A DNA stretch of 22,790 nt from Apostichopus parvimensis. Lineage: Eukaryota; Echinodermata; Holothuroidea; Aspidochirotida; Stichopodidae. A model generated the notes under the pieces. It ran no database searches and had not been told where the DNA came from. It saw only the letters and a program-made list of their open reading frames with translations. The translations under genes and the position numbers were made by a program. Positions 10,484-21,481 of the stretch are shown here, in pieces (within the stretch, counting starts at the first letter, position 1; each line of letters opens with the position of its first letter). The stretch is from assembly GCA_000934455.1 (NCBI GenBank), contig KN883003.1:167624-190413 (forward strand), read 5' to 3'.

Positions 10484-11499
10484 GTTAACAATTAGAAGAA
10501 AGAAGCTCAGAGAATGGAAACACTGAAATCGGAAGACCATAATGCAAAAACTTATTTTCCCGATGACAATCGCCCAAGTTTCTTTGAATGTATTGCTATC
10601 AGTGGCAGTGAAATGATACGTTATGGCTCTGTGCAAGGACAATAGAGTGAGTGTCACAGAGTTTTTCAAAAGTGGATTTGGCAATTTTGGGGGTTCTGGC
10701 AGCTTTCTGTTAAGATTTTGATTGCAGGAATTGTTTTGATGAAAAAGTTTGCTCATCTTACTGTGAAGTGGAACGATGTGGTTGGGAGGTTGGTAAGACG
10801 CTCTACAAGTAGACGTTACAGGGAATATGGAGGATGGGGAGGTTCAAATGACATATGAGGGGGATAAGATGGGGTGACAGGCTCGGTTTAGTGAATGTAC
10901 AACTAATGACCTGGATGAAATTTATGGGAGCGTATTGGAGATACCACATCCCCGGAGAGTAACTGAGGCAGGTTTGCACTTACTGTATGTATCTGAAAGT
11001 GAATCAAGATAAAATCAACCAGAGTATGTTGTAATACTCAGTCAAATATTACTGCACATATGCATATATATATACTATATCGTCAACATTCAATGATACA
11101 GTTCGAGTCCTGTTCTCTATCTGGATTTAAACATCTGAGTCTGGTCAAAATCAAGATTTGCCCATATTCTAGGACTGGATTGAGATCGCTCTGTGGTTAT
11201 TAAGTGTACGTAGATCTTCCTCGTAAGACTGTCCTATTCCTGTACTCAAATGAATGAAAACAACTTGGATACACAAACTGTGTAAAGTTGGCTCTATTGT
11301 ATCTCAGGATCTAAGTTTCCATCTCATGTCAACTGAGTGAGAGAGTAGTACTGTTATATTGTAATACTACCAACCAAGTTACTGTAAATAGCTGGTTGGT
11401 TACAGTAGGAAAATTGTTTATGAATAGTTACTAACGATATATTCCGTCAAGCCTAGAATAGGAACGTACATGTATGTGAGTTAGTATAGTTTTGAATTG

Positions 11500-11516
11500 T
11501 TATTATTATTATTATT
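11500..11516. repeat. (TTA)n trinucleotide repeat
   Basis: Five to six perfect TTA/ATT units in the large SSBP intron. Confidence 0.85.
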
Positions 11517-12257
11517 GTCACGTTTAGAGCTGATCATGATATTTAATATACTTGGCTATTGTACCGTGTCCCTTTTTGTACACCAGCATATATCTATATT
11601 CTCTTTTCTATCCTCATCACAAAAACTGGCTTAGATTGTCCAAAGCAAGACTCCACAGTCTAGGAAACCCCGTTGCGCAGCCCTTTATCTATCCTCTCCA
11701 TTTTTCTTTTAATTTCGATAATTGTTCGTCTACGTATTCAACAGCAGACATGAGCCCTCATGTCTTATCGTGTGGCTCTAGGACGGAAAACATGGCTGTG
11801 ATTAGTTATAACGTTTTCTAGATTTTATTCAAGAGTGTGTTTGTCCAACATGAATAATTCTCCAAGGTTAGTCGATGTGATTGACCAGACGAGAATTGAC
11901 TGGTGGTGCCTCATGCTTTAGCTTTCACACTGGATCGTGCTCCACCATCCCACCATTCTCGCCTCTCGAAACCCTCAGGCTTGATTTGGTCTTAGTGTAG
12001 GAATATACATATAAATAGATATTTATAGTTATTTCCTTCTTTGCAATGCCGTACAGGAAACGCAGTAACACAAGTCAGGTCCTAGGGTCGTACAGTATGT
12101 AGTAGATCTGTAATCCAATATCGATTTAAAAACATTATCTACTTCCCTTTTGGTGAATAAGTCTATGACTTAGTGAAATGGTATTTTAGTAGATAGATCC
12201 CTTGCAAAGTCGGTACTCTTGATACTAACACTGCACTTTCATAGAGCAGTGATTAAT

Positions 12258-12270
12258 CCCCCCCCCCCCC
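12258..12270. repeat. C13 homopolymer
   Basis: A pure C run in the large SSBP intron, followed by TCCCACAG. No coding context. Confidence 0.9.
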
Positions 12271-14324
12271 TCCCACAGTGGCTTAGTACTGCATAGTTCG
12301 GTTATATACAGGGAGATCCAACCCTCTCCAGTGGGGCCTAAATGTAAAAAACACCCCAAGTTTAGACCAGAGTTTATTCTGCTTCCCCATTTAAGCTTAT
12401 TTTTGGGTTTTAAACCCACCAATATCGCACTTTCAGATATTGGTCAGACTTGGCACATATAGTAAAAACAGAATCTTTGTCACGCCTGAACATGTAGATG
12501 AAAGGCACCAACAACTAAATGACAGACTTGTAGCAAACAGGTACTCAATATTGCCACTTATTCAGTACCTCAGTTCTTTCCCGGAAAAAGTAAATTAAAA
12601 CTGCGTCATATTTTAGTGTTTACAGTGCATGCTCTGGAATACTTTTAAGATATATATACGTTGTAGTGTATAGCATCTTATTTGCGAGTGGATGTCACAA
12701 GATATTGTACCTACCTGCAAAATATCATTGACGATTATTGTATAAACAATGGTTGATCCAACCATGAGAAATGTAACTATCCTGTCAAACATGTAACTTG
12801 AGAGTTAAGTACAACAGAGGGAATATGATCAGAATGCTTGAACTGCAGTCACTGCAGCTACTAATACGTACGACCTCTGTGTTAGTAGTAAAAGGTAGGG
12901 GTAGGCAAAATAAATTATGAATGTACAGTGGTCTTCTCATCATACTCATGTAAAGAACACTTCAAATCAATAAGACATAATTTATCACACATAACTTGCA
13001 GGGGTCCTCTGATGTATATATGGTTTAAAGAACTAGAATGAGTACACTACAATTTTTCATCTTTCATCTTTCATCAAGTCAAAAAAGATAATTATTTTGA
13101 ATAGAGGGCGCCATACCACTTTACAAAACTGTACAAATATTGTATCACTTTGAGAGGGACTTTTTGGTGTGCAAATGATTTACATCAAATGTGAACATTC
13201 AACAGTGATTGTAGAATGAAATAAGCAGGCTTCAAAACCCTCTTAATTTCACATTGGCCATGAGGTAAATGTTTAGTCCAGGTGCATTGATATACAGGTT
13301 ACAAATCCAAACCAGGGAAGACCTTTATGTATCAGTGCCTCCTCCTCCTCTGATACATACATGACAAGTTGTATGGTGTGGTAATTCAGAATATACACAG
13401 TATATAGCCTACTAGTTGAACTTAGAAGTAAATACAATTGACTGGCATTAATGTTACCAAATGTTGCAAAGAATCAGATATTTTTTTGATCTGTACATTG
13501 AATAATTTCTCCAATATTATCACATCGCAAATTGTCATACATGTATGCTAAATAGTGAAATTGCTCTATAAGTTTAAGTCTGATGTATAGCAGTTTTTCA
13601 CACAGGAACCATATAAATCTAGACAAAACTACAGAACCTTCAATTCTAGACACTTAATTATTCCGTGATCATGTCGGAGAGCTTTGTACATCGGTGAAGT
13701 ACTAAAGTTCTGTAGTTGGTAGGTACTGTACACAACTCATTCTGTACAGTTTGTAAAGGAGCCTACAAAATCCCTGAAGATGACTACATTAACTGAAATG
13801 AGCAAAAAGCATCTTACCTTAGGTGTATATAGTTCAATCAATGTAGCGGGATAAGTCATTCGAAAATCAATTTCCAAAACGGTCGTTTAATCGCACAGGC
13901 CTGACGAGGAAATGAAAAGGTATGATTGTCATCAAACCATCTCTTTGTGTTTGGGTCGACATTTTTACCGAAGCTACAGGGTACAGCTAAGAATAAGATT
14001 GCAGAACTTTGTTGAAACTGGGACACGCTGATAGATTTTTAAAAAAAAATTTCACAGAATACGAAGTTATGAGCAAGTTACAATGGATTTCATTGAACCT
14101 CATTACTTTTGTCACCCAGCCCACTGTTTCTTTTTTTGTGCCTGGTTTCAATCGCACGTAACACAATGTGGAACATTTCCAATGTTTCAAGCTTTTACTC
14201 CTATGACATGCAACTTGACCAGTCAAGCTAATGTTATACATTGCTGTAGAATTTAAGTATCGAACAGTAACGAGGAATTTGCTCATGTAAGTTGTGTGCA
14301 AAATACTGCTTAAATGCAGACATT
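12271..14324. other. Intronic, no gene seen
   Basis: Holds the hairpin at 13326-13359 and a triple TTTCATC at about 13055-13075. A small CpG-bearing patch lies at about 13840-13910. No exon recognised. Confidence 0.5.
13326..13359. repeat. 10-bp inverted repeat with CCT-repeat loop
   Basis: Arms TATGTATCAG (13326-13335) and CTGATACATA (13350-13359) are perfect. The 14-nt loop is built of CCT units. Confidence 0.7.
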
Positions 14325-14373
14325 AGGAAGGGGAGGGAAGGGAGGGGAAGGGGAGAGGAAGGGAGGAGGGGGA
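14325..14373. repeat. 49-nt homopurine tract, G-quadruplex or triplex prone
   Basis: Every base from 14325 to 14373 on the plus strand is A or G, with many GGG and GGGG runs separated by A, AA or GA. The pattern meets the usual G-quadruplex rule of four or more G3 runs with short loops. It lies on the SSBP coding strand, so the pre-mRNA would carry it too. Confidence 0.85.
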
Positions 14374-16384
14374 TTCTTCTGGAAAGCATATAAATCACCA
14401 GCATTGTCACACAAGAACATAGTTTTAAACATGTACATGACAATATAATGTAAAGATAATTCAGTAAAGACAATATAGTCTGCAATTATAACTTTTATAG
14501 GGATGTTAAATATTCAAAAACTTGAATTCTAAGTTTACTCATGAGCAAGGTAAAAACCTCTACATAATACAGTACCATATTCAGAAGATTGCCATGATAT
14601 CAAACATTAGTATGCGACTAAAGTATACATTGGTATACATACATGTATCTTGCTATGGCAGTGGAATTCAGATACCAATGTTGCTTGTTACATGAAAAGA
14701 TCTCATTCATATTTGCAAAAGCTGCCATGATATTAACAAATATCATATCAAAACCCTGAATTTGGATTTAGCAGCAAAGTTAGTTGATACATTAAATATA
14801 GATTTATTGATTAAATGTTTGAGCCCATGTCCTTTGAGTCCATCCTTTCTGTGATTAGTCAGGTGATTGGTTAATTAATCAGGTGATTGATTAATGAAAC
14901 AACTGGCTTAATCTACCTGCAGAGGTCATTGTTTTAGTACTTTGAGTCGATTGCAATTATCTATTTAAAACTTGCAACAAATGCTTCCATCCAAACACAT
15001 TGTTCTATGTTGTTCTTGTAGGCATGGGAATCAGGGAAGTGAAGTTATTTATCAGTACGAATATTAACAAAATTGGTTTTGTGTAATGACTACTGTAACG
15101 CTTTTGGTGGACAGGCCCCCTTCAGTCATGTTATTCAATTCAGTTATAATGATGTTACAATAGTGGACATTCATAGACTATAGCAATTGTTGGCATTAGA
15201 CGCGGAAGCAAATGTTAACAAATTCGCCTAAACTGATACCAAAAATATATCTATTTTGTTTCGATTCAGATCTTACAAAATTTCTACAGGTATAAATTTA
15301 CATGTAGCTACTTTAAAACAGTTACCCGAAATAGACAACAGCAAAAACAACTTCCTGCATTGCTCTAGATAACTTTTAGGAAGGAAAGATCCTGTTCACA
15401 TTTGTGTAAATATTAACTTTGCTGGTAAATTGTGCAGTTTATTTTCCTTTTGTTGATGGGTCATTACAGTACTTAGCAGCTACTGTTCGTAGGAGAAACT
15501 GCCTATGAAAACTAACCTCTCTTTTATATTCTGAACAGCTTAATGTTTAGACATAAACAGTGATTGGTGCATGCATGCATTAAAAAGAGAGTTTCTAGGC
15601 TAGAAACCATGTCATTGGAACAGAATATTATTAGTGTTGAAGTCAACTTCAATTAATACAATCCATATTAATCTAACTTTGTTTTTATGGTTTCATCTGC
15701 TGTAGGGAAAATGAATTCCTTGAGTCTGATGTGGATCTTGATATGATTAATTGTGAATGATTCTTTCAGCTTTTCTGATGGCATTCTTGTTTTTTTTTTT
15801 TCTATATCTTGTGAATATTGGGCTATTGCCAATTTGAAATTTACACAAATTTTAGTCATTTGCTTGAACCAAACGTTTTTTTGCAAAAGCATGAATCATT
15901 TTAGGTCCTCACCTCAGTACACACGGTGGCTGCAAGTACAAACCTGAGTACTGCAGGTGGTTGGATATTTGTAGCATAACCCCACCATCAGGTATGCTTC
16001 AATGGAAACATTTGCATTATTAATAATTATCACAATGGTAATAAATTAAGATTCTGGAAAATATCACTTTTTGAGGTATAATTTAAACCTTGGTGTCATC
16101 AAAGTTTTTCCAGCAGTTGTACTTTCTGTAGCCTAACCTGTATTGCATAAATAGTCCTGGCTAAAAGTTATTTTTCGCTATTGTAACGTACCAATCTAAA
16201 TACCAAATAATTTCACTGTTTTTCCACAGAGGTAGAAGACACTGTACTAGTTAGTTAGCTACTTCAGTGGGCTTAATGGAAAAGTGGACTTTGATTATGA
16301 AACACAACCAGATGCTTTCAACTTGGAAAGTCAAACAGTGGTTGAGTTTAATGAGCGACTTAAAATCCCAGATTGTGTATAAAA
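14374..16384. other. Intronic, no gene seen
   Basis: Contains a short local duplication TCAGGTGATTG.TTAAT (about 14859-14896), the palindrome at 15591 and AT-rich DNA. No coding evidence. Confidence 0.5.
15591..15607. repeat. 17-bp palindrome
   Basis: GTTTCTAG-G-CTAGAAAC is a perfect dyad with a one-base centre. It lies about 10 bp after a GCATGCATGCAT alternating tract. Confidence 0.7.
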
Positions 16385-16540
16385 TCACATGGTCCCCATT
16401 TATACACCTGGGTGAAGAGAGGCAATGGAGATAAAGTGCCTTGCCCAAGTACTCAATGTATTGCTCTGGCCATCACTCGAATCTGCAATCCTAAGATCAC
16501 AAGTCCTCACTGCCTTAACCACTTGACCACGACACTCTCA
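16385..16540 (-). repeat. tRNA-derived SINE copy
   Basis: On the minus strand the element begins near 16540. It carries an A-box-like TGGTCAAGTGGTTAAGGC (16529-16512), then a degraded B-box AGATTCGAGTG (16484-16474), at tRNA-like spacing. It continues into a body reading GGCAAGGCACTTTATCTCC and CACCCAGGTGTATAAATGGG. The body downstream of the tRNA head resembles one I associate with SINEs of marine invertebrates, though I cannot name the family. Target-site duplications are not obvious. B-box mismatches indicate an old, probably inactive copy. Confidence 0.65.
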
Positions 16541-16714
16541 GATGCAAACTTTTTGACCCAAAGTGTGTAGAATACCTGGGTACCCCAACATGCCTTCATG
16601 TGTATGCAAAAAATGACATAGAAAATTGTGTTAGTCAGCATAACATTGCCCATAAGAATACTCAAAAGTGTATATTCTAGTACATGTACATTGTTACTGA
16701 CATTAACTCCTACT

Positions 16715-16731
16715 CCCCCCCCCCCCCCCCC
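16715..16731. repeat. C17 homopolymer
   Basis: A pure run of 17 C, about 175 bp right of the SINE and followed by ACCCTCCCTC. It is the longest single-base C run in the window. Confidence 0.9.
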
Positions 16732-17410
16732 ACCCTCCCTCTTTTTAAAGTGATTATATGACAAAGCGGTAATGATGTATTCGAAACATCTAAATAGAAG
16801 TAGTTATCTTCTGTCAAGGGAGGTAGGATTTGATCAAGTGGTGAACAAGTCCAGTCTAATACAAACACTGCGACTCCATGAAGCCAAGGACGTTTTGATG
16901 GTTACTTTAATATGAAGTCGTCAACACTCAACAACTCTGTTATTGATGACATACTGTGCTGCAATGTCATTCAAAGATTGATGTCATATTACAGCATGAA
17001 TTGATGGCCTTTTAGGTCTGAAGATATAGCATACATCTACAGGAACTGGTTTTAAGGAGCCCTTTTAAACTGATCTCACATCAAGTTTGATTTGTTAGCA
17101 TTTGTATGGGTTTTGCAAGGCATGCACATTCCTCATAACCCCTTCACCCCCTCCCCCTTCACTCCTCCACCTACACAACTTTCCTATATCACTGAAGAAG
17201 CAGCATTGATTATAAATTTTGCCAGTTCTTCATTGGAAACTGCATAAGTATTAATTAAAATGTGAACATATTAAGAGACATTGCTGTTTGTTCATAAGGT
17301 GTCTCTTAAAAATGTTTTAATTCATGAGTTCAGTAATTCATTCCAGTGCAGTCCTGGTATCTTTCATTACATCCATACATTAACATTCTCACTGATGAGG
17401 GGGACGTATG
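16732..17410. other. Intronic, no gene seen
   Basis: Short frames only. A C-rich stretch at about 17139-17172 is simple-sequence-like. Confidence 0.5.
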
Positions 17411-17612
17411 TTTTGGTGGGGATAATATTGTCTGTGGGTAGATTCAGAGTGTAAATTTGGGGGGTTCCGGTCTTTTTGGTGAGGATAATATTGTCTGTGG
17501 GTAAATTCAGAGTACATTGGGGGTTCCATTCTTTTTGGTGGGGATAGTATTTTCTGTGGGTAGAATCAGAGAGTACATTTGGGGGGGGGGAGGGGGAGTT
17601 CCATTCTTTTGG
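17411..17612. repeat. Minisatellite, three units of 59-74 bp
   Basis: Units start at 17411, 17474 and 17533, each opening TTTTGGTG.GGATA.TATT.TCTGTGGGTA.A.TCAGAG and closing with a G run and GGTTCC or AGTTCC. The lengths are 63, 59 and 74 bp. The last unit is longest because its G run expanded to ten (17581-17590), followed by AGGGGG. The block lies about 150 bp upstream of the SSBP exon at 17759. Confidence 0.85.
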
Positions 17613-17758
17613 ATCACCAGTTCTAAATAGTTTTGACGGTCTCTTGGATGAAATTAAATGTCCCGATACGATGAATTGCTTGCATCAGAAAGTAAAATTT
17701 TACCTGAAATTTCTCTCCCTTGTGTCATCATTTTCTTCATTCTCTTTTTCTCTTGCAG

Positions 17759-17818
17759 CCATTTATAAATCCCAGGTATGCAGGTGGTCCCAGGCCAGTC
17801 AGGATACCTGGGAATCAG
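17759..17818 (+). CDS. SSBP3: SSBP2/3/4 family transcription cofactor, internal exon b
   Basis: This exon is 20 codons, phase 0 at both ends. It reads PFINPRYAGGPRPVRIPGNQ, which aligns residue for residue in length with the vertebrate SSBP exon of the form PFMSPRY.GGPRP...NQ. It sits in the Pro/Gly-rich central region of the protein, which has no catalytic residues. The acceptor is very strong: a pyrimidine tract of about 50 nt (17710-17756) ending TCTTGCAG. The donor is CAG|gtgagg. It joins in frame to the exon ending GFFQ at 3466. In vertebrate SSBP genes an optional cassette exon can lie between these two. I could not find a counterpart in the 14.3-kb intron, so this gene may make the short form only. 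Confidence 0.93.
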
Positions 17819-18892
17819 GTGAGGAAAAAGAAAAGAATGAAAGAAGCAGAGTTGAAAAGAGAGAATAATGTTTCACTGTTAAGAATATAATGTTAAACAG
17901 CCTGGATATCCAGCACATGCAGTAGAATATATACAGAGGTCTCTCAACTGCCTCTCCCCATTCACATAACTTACCAAGCTTATTTCACAAGCAATCAAAC
18001 AAACTTGTTAAAAATTAGGGGTAATAAATACTCTGATTAGCTTGAAAGAAATCCTGTGGAAATGAGTCGTCGAGATGAATGGTAATATATTGAGGTGGCA
18101 GGGGGGGGGGGGGTCGGGGATGTGTTTGGAAGTATTGTAAAACTTAAGCAGAATTCATCTTGCTTAGTATCAATCGAATGTAGCTGAAGCTTTGGAGATA
18201 AAGGAGGCACCAAAAAGAGAGAAAAAATTAACTTTGAATCCTTTCTTGCAAGATTTACATTTGTTGCCGTTCTACATATATAGTCATTGTCCATTCTTTC
18301 GTTGGAAATACAGTACTGTTGAAAAGATACGTGATGTGATTGGGTTTCATTTCAAGTAGATTTTTCCTTTTAAATGATGCAATTATACAGTACAATCAAC
18401 AAAGTAAGCATGCAGACAATATACAGTGTTACCTCAGCAACAAACTTAACATACTAACTTTTTTTTATTCAATTTTGATTTTGGCTACATATTGCATTAT
18501 CAGATTATCAGTAAAATTGTTACATCTATCCATGAATTTCTGACTGGAAGGCACCCTTACAATATGAAAAATACAATAATAAGTAAGGCTGATCTCTAAA
18601 TTATTCCTGTGTGCCAGTCATGATTTATAACTCACCAAATGACTTTTTCAATGTAACAGTGTGTTTGTAAACACATGATGTGCCATGATTCAAACATTTG
18701 AGTTTTGATCAGTTTGTCAGTGACAGAATTTCTTTTAAAACTTTTTAACTTCAGGAATCAAAATAGGAATACAGGAATTAAATACAGCAATTGATTGATC
18801 TCACTTTGGGTACTGTTATCGCCTATTAAATAATATAAAATGTAAATTGAAATATTGACAATTTTTCTTCTTGTTTTTGTTGTCATTCACAG
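17819..18892 (+). other. SSBP intron, 1,074 bp
   Basis: This is a phase 0 intron with donor gtgagg and acceptor ttcacag. Apart from a 13-nt G run (18101-18113) and short AT-rich stretches, nothing in it looks coding or repetitive. Confidence 0.85.
18101..18113. repeat. G13 homopolymer
   Basis: A pure G run inside the 1,074-bp SSBP intron, followed by TCGGGG. Confidence 0.9.
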
Positions 18893-18956
18893 CCCCCTGT
18901 AGGTGTTCCAAATTCACAGCCAATGCTGCCCAATTCAATGGATCCCACGAGGCCGA
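18893..18956 (+). CDS. SSBP3: SSBP2/3/4 family transcription cofactor, internal exon c
   Basis: This exon has 21 codons plus one base. It enters in phase 0 and leaves in phase 1. The peptide PPVGVPNSQPMLPNSMDPTR followed by Pro matches the vertebrate SSBP segment of the type GGVPG.QPLLPNSMDPTR, an almost invariant stretch of the family. The acceptor is a T-rich tract ending TTCACAG and the donor is CGA|gtaagt, a near-perfect consensus. The 1,074-bp intron before it (17819-18892) is the short one. The next exon, expected to continue with a Gln/Gly/His/Pro-rich segment, is not recognisable in the remaining 3.8 kb and probably lies to the right of the window. A 10-bp GC palindrome (18970-18979) sits 14 bp past the exon. 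Confidence 0.93.
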
Positions 18957-20410
18957 GTAAGTATTGAAGGGGCCGGCCCTGTATGATGGAATATGATAAT
19001 GATGGAGTATACATGTATACAATGTGAACATGCTAAACACAAGTACCCACCCTGTTAGCCTAGTGCTTTCCCTTACATGATAAAGGTGTGTCAACATGAA
19101 CTGACAACTCACCATGTATGGATTTAACTAACTGATTCCAGTCGGGACAACAAAAAAACCAGCTGCGATAATTCCCGTACATAAAATCCATTTCTCCTGT
19201 TCCTAGGAGTGGCGCAGTTTCACCTGATGATATACTACTATACCGTTGAACAATCACAATGTTTAGACCGTGTCTCACTGGGAGATCTATGATAAACTAT
19301 ACACTTGAAACAACAATCATGATCTTAAAGCTTCGTTGTATTCCATCCTATTATAAAACACGGCCAAACAGATCAGTATCTCTGCTGCTGGGCCCTTTTT
19401 ACCAGAGATATGTACTAACTAATTGCTCAACCATGACAAAAATACCTCTCTGGCTAAAATATCGGCCCACATGTAATGATAAAGAAGGTTTAGTAATGCA
19501 CTCTACATTTGAATTCCCTACCAACATCACCCCAGACAGATTCAATACAGCTTGGCAAGGGTAGTTTGCTCTGAACTAAAAAAAAAAGTCAACAATTTAT
19601 TCATTCTGCTGGAGCACACCATCAACTTGGATGATTCTTGGATGATCTTGTTTCAGTATAAAGTTTAGTCACACTGCCCTCTATTCTGTATTAAATTTGA
19701 TTTCTCTACAATTAAAAGTGGAATGCTGCCCTCTATTTGGTATATCCCTCCCAAGGCTTCTACATAGTGCTGTGACTTTCATACCTCTTATCTAGTTTCA
19801 TAATATGAGAAGAATAAACTTGCAATTTCATTTCGCTCCAGGGCAAGTTAGCTCTTAATTTAATGACCCTCTCAAAGTGTGAATTTAAAAAGACATTGGA
19901 TTTATTAGACATTAGTGCATTCCCCTCAGGGCAAAAGTTGTAATCTTTCTATATATCGGCATGATAAACTGTACATTTCTCCATGGCCAGTTGGGCCTCC
20001 TAGCTCAAGAGAATCTTGGACCAATTAAAAAGTTAACAAAACAATGGGAGAGAGGAAGGGACAATGTGCTTGGGAAAAAACTTAACATTAAGATTAGTGG
20101 CACCACAAGGTGTTTATGAAGGAAACACTAAAAACCAATTTTTCTGCCCAATTGGAAGAAGTTTGTTCTTAGCTTTGTGGCCCAGAAGTTGTCATTCACA
20201 AGCATTCCATGACATATGCCTCTGATAATGGATGGGTTTTGCTTCTTCTTTAAGATGGGAAAACTTCTAAATTTGAAACTTCACATTAATGAACTAAGAA
20301 ACCAGAATGGTAGTTTTGATTTGATAGTAAGCATGACTGGACAGTTACTCCCAATGGTATAAAAACAACTGACTATTCATTAAGAAAAGAAAAAAATTAG
20401 TGTTACTTAC
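18957..20410. other. SSBP intron start; antisense donor at 19113 only
   Basis: SSBP intron sequence with perfect palindromes GGGCCGGCCC (18970-18979) and GTATACATGTATAC (19007-19020). The minus strand has a strong donor CATG|gtgagt (exon side ending at 19113) with an upstream open frame. A plus frame of 101 codons at 19259-19564 has no splice or homology support. CTGCCCTCTATT occurs twice near 19674-19735. Confidence 0.45.
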
Positions 20411-20500
20411 ATCTAATGTTTTTGCTGGTTAGGCTTGTGTGTAAAATCGCTAGTAAATTTGGTCCGCTTGGATGTGATCAGCAACATATCTGTGCAACCT
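20411..20500 (-). other. Possible later exon of the antisense transcript, 90 bp
   Basis: On the minus strand a pyrimidine-rich acceptor (CTTTGTTTACTTCAG) and a donor AGAT|gtaagt enclose 90 bp. One frame is open for 28 codons before TAG, and a second gives 16 codons before TAG. If spliced directly to the exon ending at 21776, the frame reads seven residues and then TGA, with the stop about 67 nt before the donor. Either an intermediate exon is missing or this is non-coding. Chance pairing of splice-like signals cannot be excluded. Confidence 0.25.
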
Positions 20501-20823
20501 CTGAAGTAAACAAAGATGAGATGCCAAACAAAGTATTACTTCTTCTAAAATGAAAATAGTAAAAAAGAAACTTGTTTCACTTATGGTATACGTTGAGACT
20601 ATAAGATGCTCTCCGGATTTGTCGAAGTTGAAACAGATGTGATTTTCTATATTTTGTAAGCTGCTAACAAAGTAATTGAAAGAAATCGTTTTCAATCCAT
20701 GATGATGGGTGGGACACAGCATTTACTGGTTGTCATTAGTGAGAGGTACAGGCAGAGAAACGACTCTCACGTTACGATAACATTTTAAAACATTTTACGT
20801 AGCCGATTGCATTTGCAATGTTA

Positions 20824-21370
20824 TCAGTTGGTGGTACACCGTCGTACCAAGATTACAGACTGACCCTTAGATAGCTTCAAAGGGTCCATCCTCGTTCCTT
20901 GTTCATCGGTTAACGACTCTCTTGTAAGTGGTGGTGGCTTTCGTTTCACTTTCGGAATACCCATGCAGAGATGGGACTTCAGTATTAGATACCTGCCACC
21001 CCTAACCAATGACATACCAATGGTGATATCACTTGAACATGTATGCGAATGACTGTACCCCTGCATCAAGGTTGATACACCTACCTCTGTCTGTAATGCC
21101 CTTGGGAATCACATGCCACCGGTGGCAACTGCCATACCCCTTTAAGTCAACTTGCCATAGGTACCCACATTATTTTCTGTTCCAGGTAGCTCTTTCACTT
21201 TGAAACTATGCCCTTGGTAGCCTCTGAAATTTTTGTAAAATTGCCTTTGGAATCCTTTGAACACTTACAAAATTATTGAGTTGCCTGCCATTTTTTTCCC
21301 CCAATGAAAATCCAAGGCAATTTTTAAGATGCCCTTAAAATAAAAAATTGCCAAGCCTCTCTTGATCGTT
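20824..21370. other. GC-elevated region with degenerate TTGCC repeats
   Basis: 20824-21069 is GC-richer and open in more than one frame (minus strand includes KVKRKPPPLTRESLTDEQGT) without a clear exon structure. A 14-bp palindrome TGCCACCGGTGGCA lies at 21114-21127. From about 21150 to 21350, units like TTGCCTTTGGAATCCTTTGAA recur in degenerate form. Possibly an old repeat or coding relic. Confidence 0.3.
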
Positions 21371-21468
21371 TAAACAAACCCTGCCTTGTGTTTCACTAGA
21401 GGCTGACCCATACATAGAGTGAATGGACTACAGTACATTACCATGCAACTCCTTTAATACCTATATGG

Positions 21469-21481
21469 AGGTCAAAGGTCA
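21469..21481. promoter_or_regulatory. Perfect DR1 nuclear-receptor site
   Basis: AGGTCA-A-AGGTCA is an exact direct repeat with one-base spacing, the classic RXR/HNF4-type layout. TGTCA follows immediately. It lies about 300 bp downstream of the antisense gene's second exon on the minus strand. Confidence 0.4.

Larger units (their letters stand above)
9220..12257. other. Intronic, no gene seen
   Basis: Apart from the simple repeats listed, this is AT-rich with short frames only. The longest (minus, 10385-10756) is A/T- and purine-run driven and lacks coding character. Confidence 0.5.
3467..17758 (+). other. SSBP intron, 14,292 bp
   Basis: This is the intron between the exon ending GFFQ and the exon starting PFIN, phase 0, with GT and AG borders. 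It contains most of the repeats and candidate regulatory elements listed separately. Both strands were read for an exon resembling the vertebrate cassette between these positions (Gly/Pro/Ser/His-rich, phase 0-0) and none was found. One short AG...GT-bounded segment near 15950-15990 was tested and stops in phase 0. Confidence 0.85.

Noticed and set aside
10385..10756. Minus-strand open frame of 123 codons, the longest in the window
   Set aside because: Its residues are dominated by Phe, Leu and Ser from A/purine runs. It overlaps simple repeats and has no splice or homology support, so chance is likely in this amount of DNA.
13987..14301. Minus-strand open frame of 104 codons
   Set aside because: AT-rich composition and no domain. 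The frame is ordinary intron sequence on inspection.
15950..15995. Possible SSBP cassette exon between TGCAG and gtatgc
   Set aside because: Read in the required phase 0 it meets a TAG after five codons, and its residues do not resemble the vertebrate cassette.
16474..16529. Possible functional tRNA gene from A- and B-box-like motifs
   Set aside because: The B box is degraded, no acceptor stem pairs, and a SINE body follows directly, so this is a SINE head and not a tRNA gene.
17411..17612. CRISPR-like spaced repeats
   Set aside because: The units are adjacent, of unequal length and G-rich, without unique spacers. The context is eukaryotic, so it is a minisatellite.
19259..19564. Plus-strand open frame of 101 codons
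   Set aside because: No recognisable domain, and similar lengths arise elsewhere in clearly non-coding parts of the window.
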